From Legionella gratiana (lineage in GTDB: Bacteria > Pseudomonadota > Gammaproteobacteria > Legionellales > Legionellaceae), in contig NZ_LNYE01000006.1 of NCBI RefSeq assembly GCF_001467695.1, positions 1-64,000 of the forward strand: 64,000 nucleotides of DNA. The letters are read 5' to 3'. Made by a program: the position numbers and the translations under genes. Numbering within the stretch: position 1 is the stretch's first letter; each line of letters opens with the position of its first letter. Positions 1 through 8,555 of the stretch are shown here, piece by piece. The notes under the pieces are model-generated. The model made no database searches. It saw only the letters and a program-made list of their open reading frames with translations, and was not told the origin of the DNA.

Positions 1-825
1 TGACTCCTTTACCTATCAGGTCACCGATGCCAAAGGCAACACCACCACCGGCACCATTACTGTGGACATCGTCGATGATGTGCCCACCGCACGCACCGAT
101 GTAGCCAGCATCACCGAAGGCAATCTCCTCACCGTCACCGCCGCAGGCGGCGTGTTGCACAACGACACCGCCGGCGCCGATAATTACGCCGCAGGAGGCA
201 GCGTGGTGGGCGTACGCGCTGCGGGCAGCGACACCACCAGCGCCGTCAGCACCGGCGTCAATACCGCCATTAATGGCACTTACGGCACCTTAATCGTACA
301 AGCCAACGGCTCTTACACCTATCAAGCCAACCCCAATACCGATGGCCAAAGCGATGTCTTTGTCTACACCATTAAAGATGGCGATGGCGATCTGTCCACC
401 ACCACCTTGACCATCAACCTCACCGACAGCGGGCTTAGCGCCCCTGCCGATAACGACGTGCTCGTGGAAGAGCGGGCCTTAGATCCCGCACAAGACGGAG
501 CCGACTTAGCCGCAGGCACCGTCACCGGAAGCTTGCCCAACAGTACCGCTGAAACCGATGCCAGCAACCAACTCAATGCCACCGGCAGTACCGGTCCTTA
601 TACCTACAGCTTGGTCGGTGCCGCCAACGGAACCTACGGGGTGATCCAAATTAATGCCGACGGCACCTATACCTACACCCTCACCAAGGCGTACACGACC
701 GCCCCTGACGCCAATAACGGCGCCAACACCGAAGACAACCGTGACTCCTTTACCTATCAGGTCACCGATGCCAAAGGCAACACCACCACCGGCACCATTA
801 CTGTGGACATCGTCGATGATGTGCC
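1..825 (+). repeat. Long tandem adhesin repeat, GC-rich
   Basis: Bases 1-84 recur with no mismatch at 742-825, giving a repeat period of 741 bp (247 residues). Each copy encodes the VCBS-like segment beginning DSFTYQVTD and ending DIVDDVP. The unit is clearly richer in G+C, with many GCC/ACC codons, than the unique sequence after base 830. Such identity suggests recent amplification or gene conversion, and it would be a common site of copy-number change and assembly collapse. Confidence 0.85.
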
Positions 826-3800
826 TGTTGTCTCTAATATTACCCGCTCAAGCCAAGCTACTGAAGGGAGCATAGATACGAACTTAATGCTGATTCTTGA
901 TACTTCAGGGAGTATGTCTGGCGAAAGGATGGAAGCTTTAAAAAATTCTACTCTTGAATTACTTGAGCAGCATGAAGCTCTTGGGGATGTCAAAGTGCGT
1001 ATTGTTACCTTTGATTCAACAGCTACCGCTATAGGTTCAGGTTGGATGACTGTAGATGAGGCGAAAACTGAAATCCTTAATCTTACTGCAGGAGGCAATA
1101 CAAATTACGATGCTGCACTGCTTACGGCCAGGACAGCCTTTAATAGTGGCACAGTGGGTGCTGCTGATGGTCGGATCGCTGATGCACAAAATAAGTCTTA
1201 TTTTATCTCTGATGGTGATCCAACTGTAAGTCAAGATTGGCCAGATATTGCAGGTACATCGAATCAGGTTGGAATCCAACCCAGTGAACAAACAGCATGG
1301 CAGAACTTTTTAAAAGATACCAATGGTGCAGCTACAGGGGGTGAGCAAATAACATCTTATGCGTTGGGTATTGGTACAGGCGTTGAACTGGAGAATCTTG
1401 AACCCATTGCGTATGATGGAGTCACAAGTACAACAATTGAGCCCCAACTGATAGAAGATGTGAGTCAATTCTCTGATGCACTGGTTTTGACCATGACTTC
1501 TGCACCAGTCACAGGAAATTTAATTACCGATCCTAATCCTGATGGAAGTTTTGGTGCTGATGGCGGCCACATCCAATTCATCACAGTCAATGGAATGACT
1601 TATACATATAACACTAATACAAACACAATAGTAACAAGTGGATCAGCAACTGTAGGCACAAACACACACAGCTTTGATGCAACAACGCACCAGCTCACTG
1701 TCGCTATAGAAAACAGCAATGGAGAAAAAATTACCGTCGACATGGATGATGGAGCTTATACTTTTAACCCTCCACAAAATCTCACTAGCCCAATTAATCG
1801 ACCTATTGGTTTTAGCGTAATCGATAATGATGGTGATACTGCTAGTGCTACAATTTCATTCAATATTGATCTGCCAGGCCGAAGCCCTATTTTAATAGTT
1901 CGTGATGATCTGGTTTTGACGAATCAAGCAGCCGCTTCAGATGTCATTAATATTCCTACTTGGGCTTTATTAGAAAATGACAGTGGCGGTATTGGAGTCT
2001 CTTCTATCACCGCTGTAAGCAACACGTCACCCTCTAATGAAGGAACTGTCTCTCTTGTAGGAGGTACTACCTCTGCTGTAGCGTTTACCGAAGAAGGTTC
2101 TTCTGCTCAAGATGGAACTTACAATGGGTCTACTGCCAATCCTTTTGGGTATACAAATACTACAGGTCTTAATTCGGACACAGCCCATGTTGATCTCAAT
2201 CGTGCTCAAGCAAATCAAAACGACCTAGATGGCACATTTAGAAATGAAATTCTTTTGGGCAGGGATGGAAGTGCTGACAGAATATATGGAGATACAGGAG
2301 ATGACATTTTAATTGGTCTTGGAGGAAACGATGAGCTGAGGGGAGAAGAAGGCGATGATATTTTAGCAGGTGGAGCAGGAAATGATACTCTAATAGGTGG
2401 TAGTGGTAACGATACAGCTACCTATATTGATGCTACCGGAGGCGTTACTGTATCCCTAGCAACAACTAATAATCAAATTACCGGCCAGGGAACTGATAAG
2501 TTAAGTGGTATAGAAAATCTTACAGGATCTACATTTAGCGATACATTAACCGGAAATAGTTCGGCCAATATAATTCAAGGACTCAGTGGAAATGACAGCA
2601 TTAATGCAAGTGGTGGCAATGATACTGTTATAGGTGGCCAAGGCGCCGACACACTAACTGGAGGAAGCGGTGCAGATACCTTCGTTTGGAAATATGGAGA
2701 TGATGCAGGGAATCCTACAGACACGATAACTGACTTCAACCAAAGCCAAGGCGATAAAATTGATTTAAGCAATTTTTTGGAAGGCAATGTAACTCCAGCA
2801 AACTTGTCTTCTTACTTAAATGTTAGTCTGATTAATGGTGGAAATGATACACAAATTACAATTGATGCCGATGGTACAGGTCCTAAAACGGCACAACAAA
2901 CTATTATTTTAACAGGGGTAAATAACCTACAAACAAGCTCCATTATTACTCCGACTTCCGTTGCCGCTCCCATTGTATTTGATTTAAATAATGACGGATT
3001 TAACTTTACTGCTCATAGTAATAACTCTGTTTTATTCGATTATAATAATGGATCTTTACAGATGACAGCCTGGGTTAGCGGCTCCGATGCCTTTTTAGCT
3101 TACGACGCAAACAATGATCAAATGATCAATGATGGCTCAGAAATTGTATTTTCAGATCCTACGCAAAATGCCTTTACGGATTTGCAGGGATTAAAAATAA
3201 ATTATGATACTAATTTCGATAATAAATTAGATAGCAACGATGCTGAATTTTCGAAATTTGGATTATGGCAAGACAGCAATCAGAATGGAATTAGCGATCC
3301 AGGTGAATTTAAATCACTTTCTGACTATGGAATTACTAGCATTGATTTATCTGGATATGGTGAAGGATTTACTGCAGCAAATGGGGAAGTTCAAGTATAT
3401 TCATTGGGTTCATTCACTTATCAAGATGGAAGTACAGGTACCTTTGCTGATGTGGGATTAAGCCTTTTTGATACTCCGACTCAAGATACAGCATCCTTAG
3501 CAGAACAAAGTGATTTATCAGACCATGAGCATTCATTAGACCCTCATCATGTACCAGAACAAGGTCTTTTAGGAGAGTATACACACTTATTAGAAGACCC
3601 TAGTGAAATGATCCAATTAGGCAAACTTTCCGAAATAGCTGGTATGCCTGAACTAAAATTGGGCGGCCATATGATCGAATTAACTATAAGTGAAATTAAA
3701 CAGCTTTTTGCAGAGGCAATGGAGCAAACAGATACCACCTCAAGCCACAGTAAAAACATCTTAGATTTGGACTTTAAGGCCATTAATGCTTTAACTGAAA

Positions 3801-4060
3801 ATAATGAATTGAATTTACAATTAGCAGAACAGGGCGGTGTGAATGTATTAAAAATTCATGCAGCCTCTTCAGACACTATAAATTTGGAAAATGCAACGGA
3901 TATTACAAAACATGTTCCTCAGGGCCAAATTGGAGCTGGAGAGCAAGTGTTCCAAATTCACAATTCAGACACATCACAATCAGCCTATGTTCATATTGTT
4001 GGCACTCCTCTTGTCCATGTAGAGGCTCCACACACACCTCCACCTGCTGCTCATGAGTGA
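1..4060 (+). CDS. rtxA: RTX giant adhesin, C-terminal part (LapA/RtxA type), 5' end outside window
   Basis: The reading frame is open from base 2, so the GTG at 62 is not a real start; 1352 residues of the C-terminal part are visible. In order there are VCBS/Ig-like adhesin repeats (about 1-275), a vWA domain (about 290-500) with the metal-site motif DTSGS, glycine-rich RTX calcium-binding nonapeptides (about 750-810 and 850-895), a region like the VCA0849 type I secretion target domain (about 890-975), an EF-hand-like calcium segment rich in DxNxD (about 990-1150), and a low-complexity tail ending in a His/Pro-rich stretch. In this family the protein is secreted by a type I system, held at the surface, and released by LapG cleavage of an N-terminal module not seen here. 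The matching LapD, LapG and transporter genes follow. The gene ends overlapping lapD by 10 bases tail to tail. Confidence 0.9.
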   Translation, partial: DSFTYQVTDAKGNTTTGTITVDIVDDVPTARTDVASITEGNLLTVTAAGGVLHNDTAGADNYAAGGSVVGVRAAGSDTTSAVSTGVNTAINGTYGTLIVQANGSYTYQANPNTDGQSDVFVYTIKDGDGDLSTTTLTINLTDSGLSAPADNDVLVEERALDPAQDGADLAAGTVTGSLPNSTAETDASNQLNATGSTGPYTYSLVGAANGTYGVIQINADGTYTYTLTKAYTTAPDANNGANTEDNRDSFTYQVTDAKGNTTTGTITVDIVDDVPVVSNITRSSQATEGSIDTNLMLILDTSGSMSGERMEALKNSTLELLEQHEALGDVKVRIVTFDSTATAIGSGWMTVDEAKTEILNLTAGGNTNYDAALLTARTAFNSGTVGAADGRIADAQNKSYFISDGDPTVSQDWPDIAGTSNQVGIQPSEQTAWQNFLKDTNGAATGGEQITSYALGIGTGVELENLEPIAYDGVTSTTIEPQLIEDVSQFSDALVLTMTSAPVTGNLITDPNPDGSFGADGGHIQFITVNGMTYTYNTNTNTIVTSGSATVGTNTHSFDATTHQLTVAIENSNGEKITVDMDDGAYTFNPPQNLTSPINRPIGFSVIDNDGDTASATISFNIDLPGRSPILIVRDDLVLTNQAAASDVINIPTWALLENDSGGIGVSSITAVSNTSPSNEGTVSLVGGTTSAVAFTEEGSSAQDGTYNGSTANPFGYTNTTGLNSDTAHVDLNRAQANQNDLDGTFRNEILLGRDGSADRIYGDTGDDILIGLGGNDELRGEEGDDILAGGAGNDTLIGGSGNDTATYIDATGGVTVSLATTNNQITGQGTDKLSGIENLTGSTFSDTLTGNSSANIIQGLSGNDSINASGGNDTVIGGQGADTLTGGSGADTFVWKYGDDAGNPTDTITDFNQSQGDKIDLSNFLEGNVTPANLSSYLNVSLINGGNDTQITIDADGTGPKTAQQTIILTGVNNLQTSSIITPTSVAAPIVFDLNNDGFNFTAHSNNSVLFDYNNGSLQMTAWVSGSDAFLAYDANNDQMINDGSEIVFSDPTQNAFTDLQGLKINYDTNFDNKLDSNDAEFSKFGLWQDSNQNGISDPGEFKSLSDYGITSIDLSGYGEGFTAANGEVQVYSLGSFTYQDGSTGTFADVGLSLFDTPTQDTASLAEQSDLSDHEHSLDPHHVPEQGLLGEYTHLLEDPSEMIQLGKLSEIAGMPELKLGGHMIELTISEIKQLFAEAMEQTDTTSSHSKNILDLDFKAINALTENNELNLQLAEQGGVNVLKIHAASSDTINLENATDITKHVPQGQIGAGEQVFQIHNSDTSQSAYVHIVGTPLVHVEAPHTPPPAAHE

Positions 4061-5973
4061 TTTATAGGCTCAATTGAGGCCAAATACAAACCTTGTCCCC
4101 AAGAGATAGATAAGGTTTGTAGCGTTTTCCATTGAGCTGAAGACTCAACCTGAGTAGCAATGACTTGGAGATCTAAAGTTTTTGCCATTTCATTAAAGTA
4201 ATACAAGAAAAACTGTTTGCTTTGGTCCCTGACAATATCATAAATCAAGCTACCATGTAGTTTAATATAAGTAATGGGTAAATCGCTCAAATAATGCATA
4301 GAGCTAAAATGCAGGCCAACTTGGTCTATCCCGGAATTAATCTGTAGCTTTTTAATGTGATTAAGAAAATCATTTGTCTCAGAAACATACCGAAATATTA
4401 ATGACTCATTTAATTCTATGTGGATCAAGCTTCGTAATTTTAAAGGTAAATCCGCCAACTTTTGTAAATAGACCTCTCTATGTTCCCTATTAAGTAGGGT
4501 ATCTGCAGAAATATTTACGGCAACTTTTTCTTTTTGTCCTAAAGAGCACTTTAAAGTCTCTAGCACAAATAAATCCACTTGATGAGCAATACCTAATTGT
4601 TCTGCAATAGGCATAAAGTAACTGGCATGATGTAACTCATTTTGACATTCTGCCATTCGTACATAGATCTCTTGGTGAAAAACAGATTGTCCATTAGTAA
4701 CGCTCTGCATATATAGCGATAAATTCTTTGCGGAGATTGCTTCAGCTACTCTAGTTTTTTCCATTTGCTGATTAGATGCTACAGAACCAGGGAGGTAATA
4801 ATCCGTGCCATCAGACTTTTCCTTAGCCTGTTTTAAAGCTTTATCTGCCTCGCTAAGTACTTCACCTGTCTCCTGATACAATTTAAAAGGCGCTGCCCCC
4901 ATATATATTTTCACATCATCAGAATGCACAACAGAATAAAACTTCTGCTGCAAATCTTTAAAATTTTGATCCAATGTTTCCAGAATGTACTCAGGAAAAA
5001 TTAGTGCAAATTGACTTCCCCTCATCCTAGCCACATTTAAAGCATGTACCGATTTTCCAAAATGAGTACACAAATGAGCTACTTTCTGAATAATGGAATT
5101 TCCTCGTAAATATCCCTCTTTCTGATTCAACTCATCTAAACCTTGAATAGCTATTATCATCACAAAACCCGGAAAAAACTCTTGCTTGTTGTTCAGTAAC
5201 GCCTTAAGTTGTCGTATAAATAATTTTCTATTAGGCAAACCTGTTAAAGAATCCTGATATGCTTTTTTTTGTAATGTATGAATATGTTCTGATTGCTCTT
5301 GAAAGCGTTGCCTGATTCTAAGCACCATCTGATTCATCGCCAAAGTGACCTCTTTGAGCTCTGTTGTTTTAGGTATGTGCTTTTCAATAAGAAATCTTCG
5401 CTCTTGTATGGCTATAGCTTGTGCTTTTAAACGATTTAAAGGTCTAAGCAACCAATGGATGAATAAATAAACTAAACATAAAGACAGCAAAGCATAGATG
5501 ACATAAGATTGGACTAAATCCTTAGCATTATCCCATAAAACCTGGTATAAATAATTTGCGTTACTCACTACCACCACTTCACCTACCTGAGTCCACCCCC
5601 TCATTACTAAAGCAGATTTCTCCACATCATGCCATTCCACAAAAGGAATAAACCATTCTGGAACTGTAGGTTTTATCGCTGTAGTACGTGATACAATTGC
5701 TTGGCCTTGAACATCTCGGACTTCAATAGAAGAAAAATATCCCCTATCAAAAACAGCTTGTACCATAGCCAGCATCGTTGCTTTATCCTCATCAGCGACT
5801 GCATGTGATAAAGATAATCCCAAAGAAGTTGCGGTATTTTGAGCATCACTCTCTAGTTGCTCAATAAAATAACTTCGAGTATTTTGCATGGTGATGAGAT
5901 AAGTTGCCATAAAAATCAACAGCAATAAGCTTAATACTCCAATCACCATCTTCTTTGTTAGTGTCATAGTCAT
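4051..5973 (-). CDS. lapD: LapD-like c-di-GMP receptor (HAMP, degenerate GGDEF and EAL)
   Basis: This 640-residue inner-membrane protein has a membrane segment at about 7-30, a periplasmic LapD/MoxY-type domain (about 31-150), a second membrane segment (about 154-178), HAMP, GGDEF-like (about 240-400) and EAL-like (about 405-635) domains. Both catalytic signatures are degraded: RGSQF stands where GGDEF should be (about 318) and EIYVR replaces the EAL motif (about 434). That is expected for a receptor rather than an enzyme. In the known Lap pathway LapD with bound c-di-GMP holds LapG inactive and so keeps the adhesin on the cell. The ATG overlaps the lapG stop by four bases, so the two are translationally coupled. 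Confidence 0.88.
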   Translation of the reverse strand: MTMTLTKKMVIGVLSLLLLIFMATYLITMQNTRSYFIEQLESDAQNTATSLGLSLSHAVADEDKATMLAMVQAVFDRGYFSSIEVRDVQGQAIVSRTTAIKPTVPEWFIPFVEWHDVEKSALVMRGWTQVGEVVVVSNANYLYQVLWDNAKDLVQSYVIYALLSLCLVYLFIHWLLRPLNRLKAQAIAIQERRFLIEKHIPKTTELKEVTLAMNQMVLRIRQRFQEQSEHIHTLQKKAYQDSLTGLPNRKLFIRQLKALLNNKQEFFPGFVMIIAIQGLDELNQKEGYLRGNSIIQKVAHLCTHFGKSVHALNVARMRGSQFALIFPEYILETLDQNFKDLQQKFYSVVHSDDVKIYMGAAPFKLYQETGEVLSEADKALKQAKEKSDGTDYYLPGSVASNQQMEKTRVAEAISAKNLSLYMQSVTNGQSVFHQEIYVRMAECQNELHHASYFMPIAEQLGIAHQVDLFVLETLKCSLGQKEKVAVNISADTLLNREHREVYLQKLADLPLKLRSLIHIELNESLIFRYVSETNDFLNHIKKLQINSGIDQVGLHFSSMHYLSDLPITYIKLHGSLIYDIVRDQSKQFFLYYFNEMAKTLDLQVIATQVESSAQWKTLQTLSISWGQGLYLASIEPINHS

Positions 5974-6662
5974 TTACCTTTTTGCATGTGTTCCAATACT
6001 TGACGCCATTTACTTAGGCCTGTAGCATTTCCTATAGGTTTATCCTTCTTACCCGCAGTCTTAGCTAACCACAAACCTTCACCATTAAAGCTATAAATAG
6101 GAACTAAATCAGCCCGCTTCGATGCAGGAAGAATATCGCTGACTAAATTATCTAACACTAAGGGATCGGCAATTGGTTGAGGATAATAAGCAAGAACCAT
6201 ATGGGCTTGATTTAACTTTATAGATTTAACGTAGGTAATTCTTAATTGTTTGGTGGGAACCCCTATAGCCAATAATGTAAAATATTTAGCTATAGAAAAA
6301 TCTTCACAATCGCCTCCCCCATCCAGAACAAACTCATCTGGAGCCTTCCAATAATCCTCTTGCCCCTGGTAATTAGAGTCTGACTGGAATTCGAATTGAT
6401 TAAAAAAGTCATTTACCCTCTTCAATTGTACTTGTATTGATTTATTTTTTGAATTTTCAATCAAAACTCGCCAACTATGAAATCTTCTCTTTATCGCCCC
6501 ACTTTGTGCCTGCTCTTGCTTTGCGATTATCTCTATATTTAGTAAAGCAGGAGCACTGTATGACACAGAACAATCTAGTGAAAGAAAAAAACTTGCGTTA
6601 ATCAATAGGATTGCTATACAGGAATGTAGAAATTTAGCTAAAAAATGCTGTTCTATTATCAA
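5970..6662 (-). CDS. lapG: LapG-like periplasmic cysteine protease
   Basis: This 230-residue bacterial transglutaminase-like cysteine peptidase has a hydrophobic N-terminal export segment (about 8-30). The catalytic Cys lies in GGGDCEDFS (about 113), the His in QAHMVLAY (about 152) and the Asp in LVLDNLV (about 170), the Cys-His-Asp triad of the LapG family. Known LapG enzymes cut a double-alanine site in the N-terminal retention module of the adhesin and release it when c-di-GMP falls. It sits between the TolC-like gene (19-base gap) and lapD (4-base overlap), fitting one operon. Confidence 0.88.
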   Translation of the reverse strand: MIIEQHFLAKFLHSCIAILLINASFFLSLDCSVSYSAPALLNIEIIAKQEQAQSGAIKRRFHSWRVLIENSKNKSIQVQLKRVNDFFNQFEFQSDSNYQGQEDYWKAPDEFVLDGGGDCEDFSIAKYFTLLAIGVPTKQLRITYVKSIKLNQAHMVLAYYPQPIADPLVLDNLVSDILPASKRADLVPIYSFNGEGLWLAKTAGKKDKPIGNATGLSKWRQVLEHMQKGK

Positions 6663-6681
6663 CTCCTTTGCAGTGTCACTG

Positions 6682-8445
6682 TTATTTCATCTGACTGCCC
6701 ACCATGCGTACAGGTACATTCTTATATTTACTCTTATTTTTATAAGTTATTAGCACACCTTGAACTTTAGCAATCTCTTTCAATCTGGCCATAATATTTC
6801 CAGCCTGACTCTTATATTCATAAGGCCCGACTAATACTGCATACAAGTGATCTGTTCTATATACAATATCTGCTTTAAACCCTAAACCACGCAAACGATC
6901 AGCTAAATCCTGAGCAAAAGTTTTTCCTTTAAAAACCCCACAAGATATATACCATACTTGCGGCGTTACTTGCTGTGGCGGGGTGGCATTCTTATTAATC
7001 ACGGCTGGAGTCATCTTGGCTTCAGCAAAAGTAGGTACTGGATGATCCAAACCAATAGGCTTATCTTTCACATCAGGGTAGGGAACTTTATCCATATTAC
7101 CATTTAATAAAATATGCTCTTGTGCAGAAGTAAATACATCATTATTTTTAACATTAACAGGAAGTTCCATATGTAAATAACGTAATAATTTACCCATACC
7201 GTTAATAATACGGTATCGTGCAAATACTTCTTCCATTTTTCCCCTTTCATAAGCAATTTCTGCTTCATACAACTCATTTTGGGAATCCAATAAATCAAGT
7301 AAAGTACGTTTATTAAGCTTAAATTGTTCCAAATAAGCGGCGCGAGTTTGTTTCGATGCATCGACATGTTCACGTAAAGGTTTTAAACGAATACTCGCTG
7401 AAGTCCAAGCATTCCATGACAATCTCAAAGCCTCTCTTAAATCAATTAACGCTCTATTTTTAATTTCATATGCTTCTTGAACCTGATAGGCTGTTTCACG
7501 CACGCGAGCTTTATCTGAACCTCCGCGGAATATATTATAAGATGCACGTACCATAGCTAGTCGATCATCGTTAGGACCTACCAATCCATCCAAGTTACGA
7601 TTTTGAGAAGCGCTTAATACTAAGTCTACACGAGGATAATATGCTGAGCGAGCTACGCTATATTGAGCCTTAGCCTCTTTAACATCGGCATAAGAAGATT
7701 TAACTGTGGGATGAGACTCTAAGCCTATTTCAATGGATTTTTCAAGGCTGGCTGGGAAATCGTGTCGTGTAGGTACTTTAGGATAATGTAAATTATGTGG
7801 CCATTTGCCCACCACCTTTGCATAATTAATTTGAGCTTCGCGCAAATTTGCTTGTGCACTGATAAGGTTTGATTCTGCCAATGCCATCCGTCCATTAGCT
7901 TGAAAAATTTCTGCTTCACGTGCAAGCCCAGCTTTAGTGCGATCCTGGATCATAGAAAAAATAGGTTTGTGCGCATTTAGATTCTGCACCGAAATCTGAT
8001 AGAGTTTTTCATGCATTAAAACAGTTAAATAACGGTTTACTACATCCAAGGCCATATCTTCAGCAACACCTTGCGTTTTCCATTTTTGTGCTTGTGTTAA
8101 ATAGACATTACGCTTGTATTCATTGACAATAGCACCACCAGCAAAAAGATTTTGCTTTAATTCAACCGAAGATTCACGTCTATTTAGAGTATTGGAAGGA
8201 ACATCATCAATAGCCGAAGTGGTGGGGTTGATACTTTGCTCCCTACCTGCACCACCCGCTAAGTCAATAGTCGGATAAAAACTACCACGAGCTTTAGCTA
8301 TTCCCTGTTGAGCAGTTAAGGATCTCGCAGTGTTCAATAGTACATCTGGATGAGAAAGTAAAGCTTGCTGCACTGCTTCATTCAATGTGTCCGCCATTAA
8401 TGAGGCGGAAACTAAAACAGATGCTGCAACCAATATCCTTTTCAT
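6682..8445 (-). CDS. lapE: TolC-family outer-membrane secretion protein with C-terminal SPOR domain
   Basis: The 587-residue protein begins with a signal peptide (about 1-19), followed by the two tandem outer-membrane efflux repeats of the TolC family (about 20-430). A linker leads to a SPOR domain (about 495-575, beginning near VWYISCGVFKGK). SPOR domains bind denuded peptidoglycan glycan strands, so this pore carries its own cell-wall anchor, which ordinary TolC proteins lack. It is the outer-membrane partner expected for the LapB/LapC-type genes that start 110 bp away on the other strand. The lapE name reflects role and context; the SPOR extension is unusual. Confidence 0.85.
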   Translation of the reverse strand: MKRILVAASVLVSASLMADTLNEAVQQALLSHPDVLLNTARSLTAQQGIAKARGSFYPTIDLAGGAGREQSINPTTSAIDDVPSNTLNRRESSVELKQNLFAGGAIVNEYKRNVYLTQAQKWKTQGVAEDMALDVVNRYLTVLMHEKLYQISVQNLNAHKPIFSMIQDRTKAGLAREAEIFQANGRMALAESNLISAQANLREAQINYAKVVGKWPHNLHYPKVPTRHDFPASLEKSIEIGLESHPTVKSSYADVKEAKAQYSVARSAYYPRVDLVLSASQNRNLDGLVGPNDDRLAMVRASYNIFRGGSDKARVRETAYQVQEAYEIKNRALIDLREALRLSWNAWTSASIRLKPLREHVDASKQTRAAYLEQFKLNKRTLLDLLDSQNELYEAEIAYERGKMEEVFARYRIINGMGKLLRYLHMELPVNVKNNDVFTSAQEHILLNGNMDKVPYPDVKDKPIGLDHPVPTFAEAKMTPAVINKNATPPQQVTPQVWYISCGVFKGKTFAQDLADRLRGLGFKADIVYRTDHLYAVLVGPYEYKSQAGNIMARLKEIAKVQGVLITYKNKSKYKNVPVRMVGSQMK

Positions 8446-8555
8446 AGTACTCCTATCTTCTTAAATATCAATTTAATTCTTCTTCATCAAAAGATTCTAT
8501 ACAAATTCTACAACTAAGCTATACTGAAAAAAAGAATAAAAAACTATTAAAAAAA

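Noticed and set aside
62-4060. GTG at 62 as the start of the adhesin
   Set aside because: The same frame is open from base 2 and encodes the repeat seen again at 742-825, so the gene begins outside the window.
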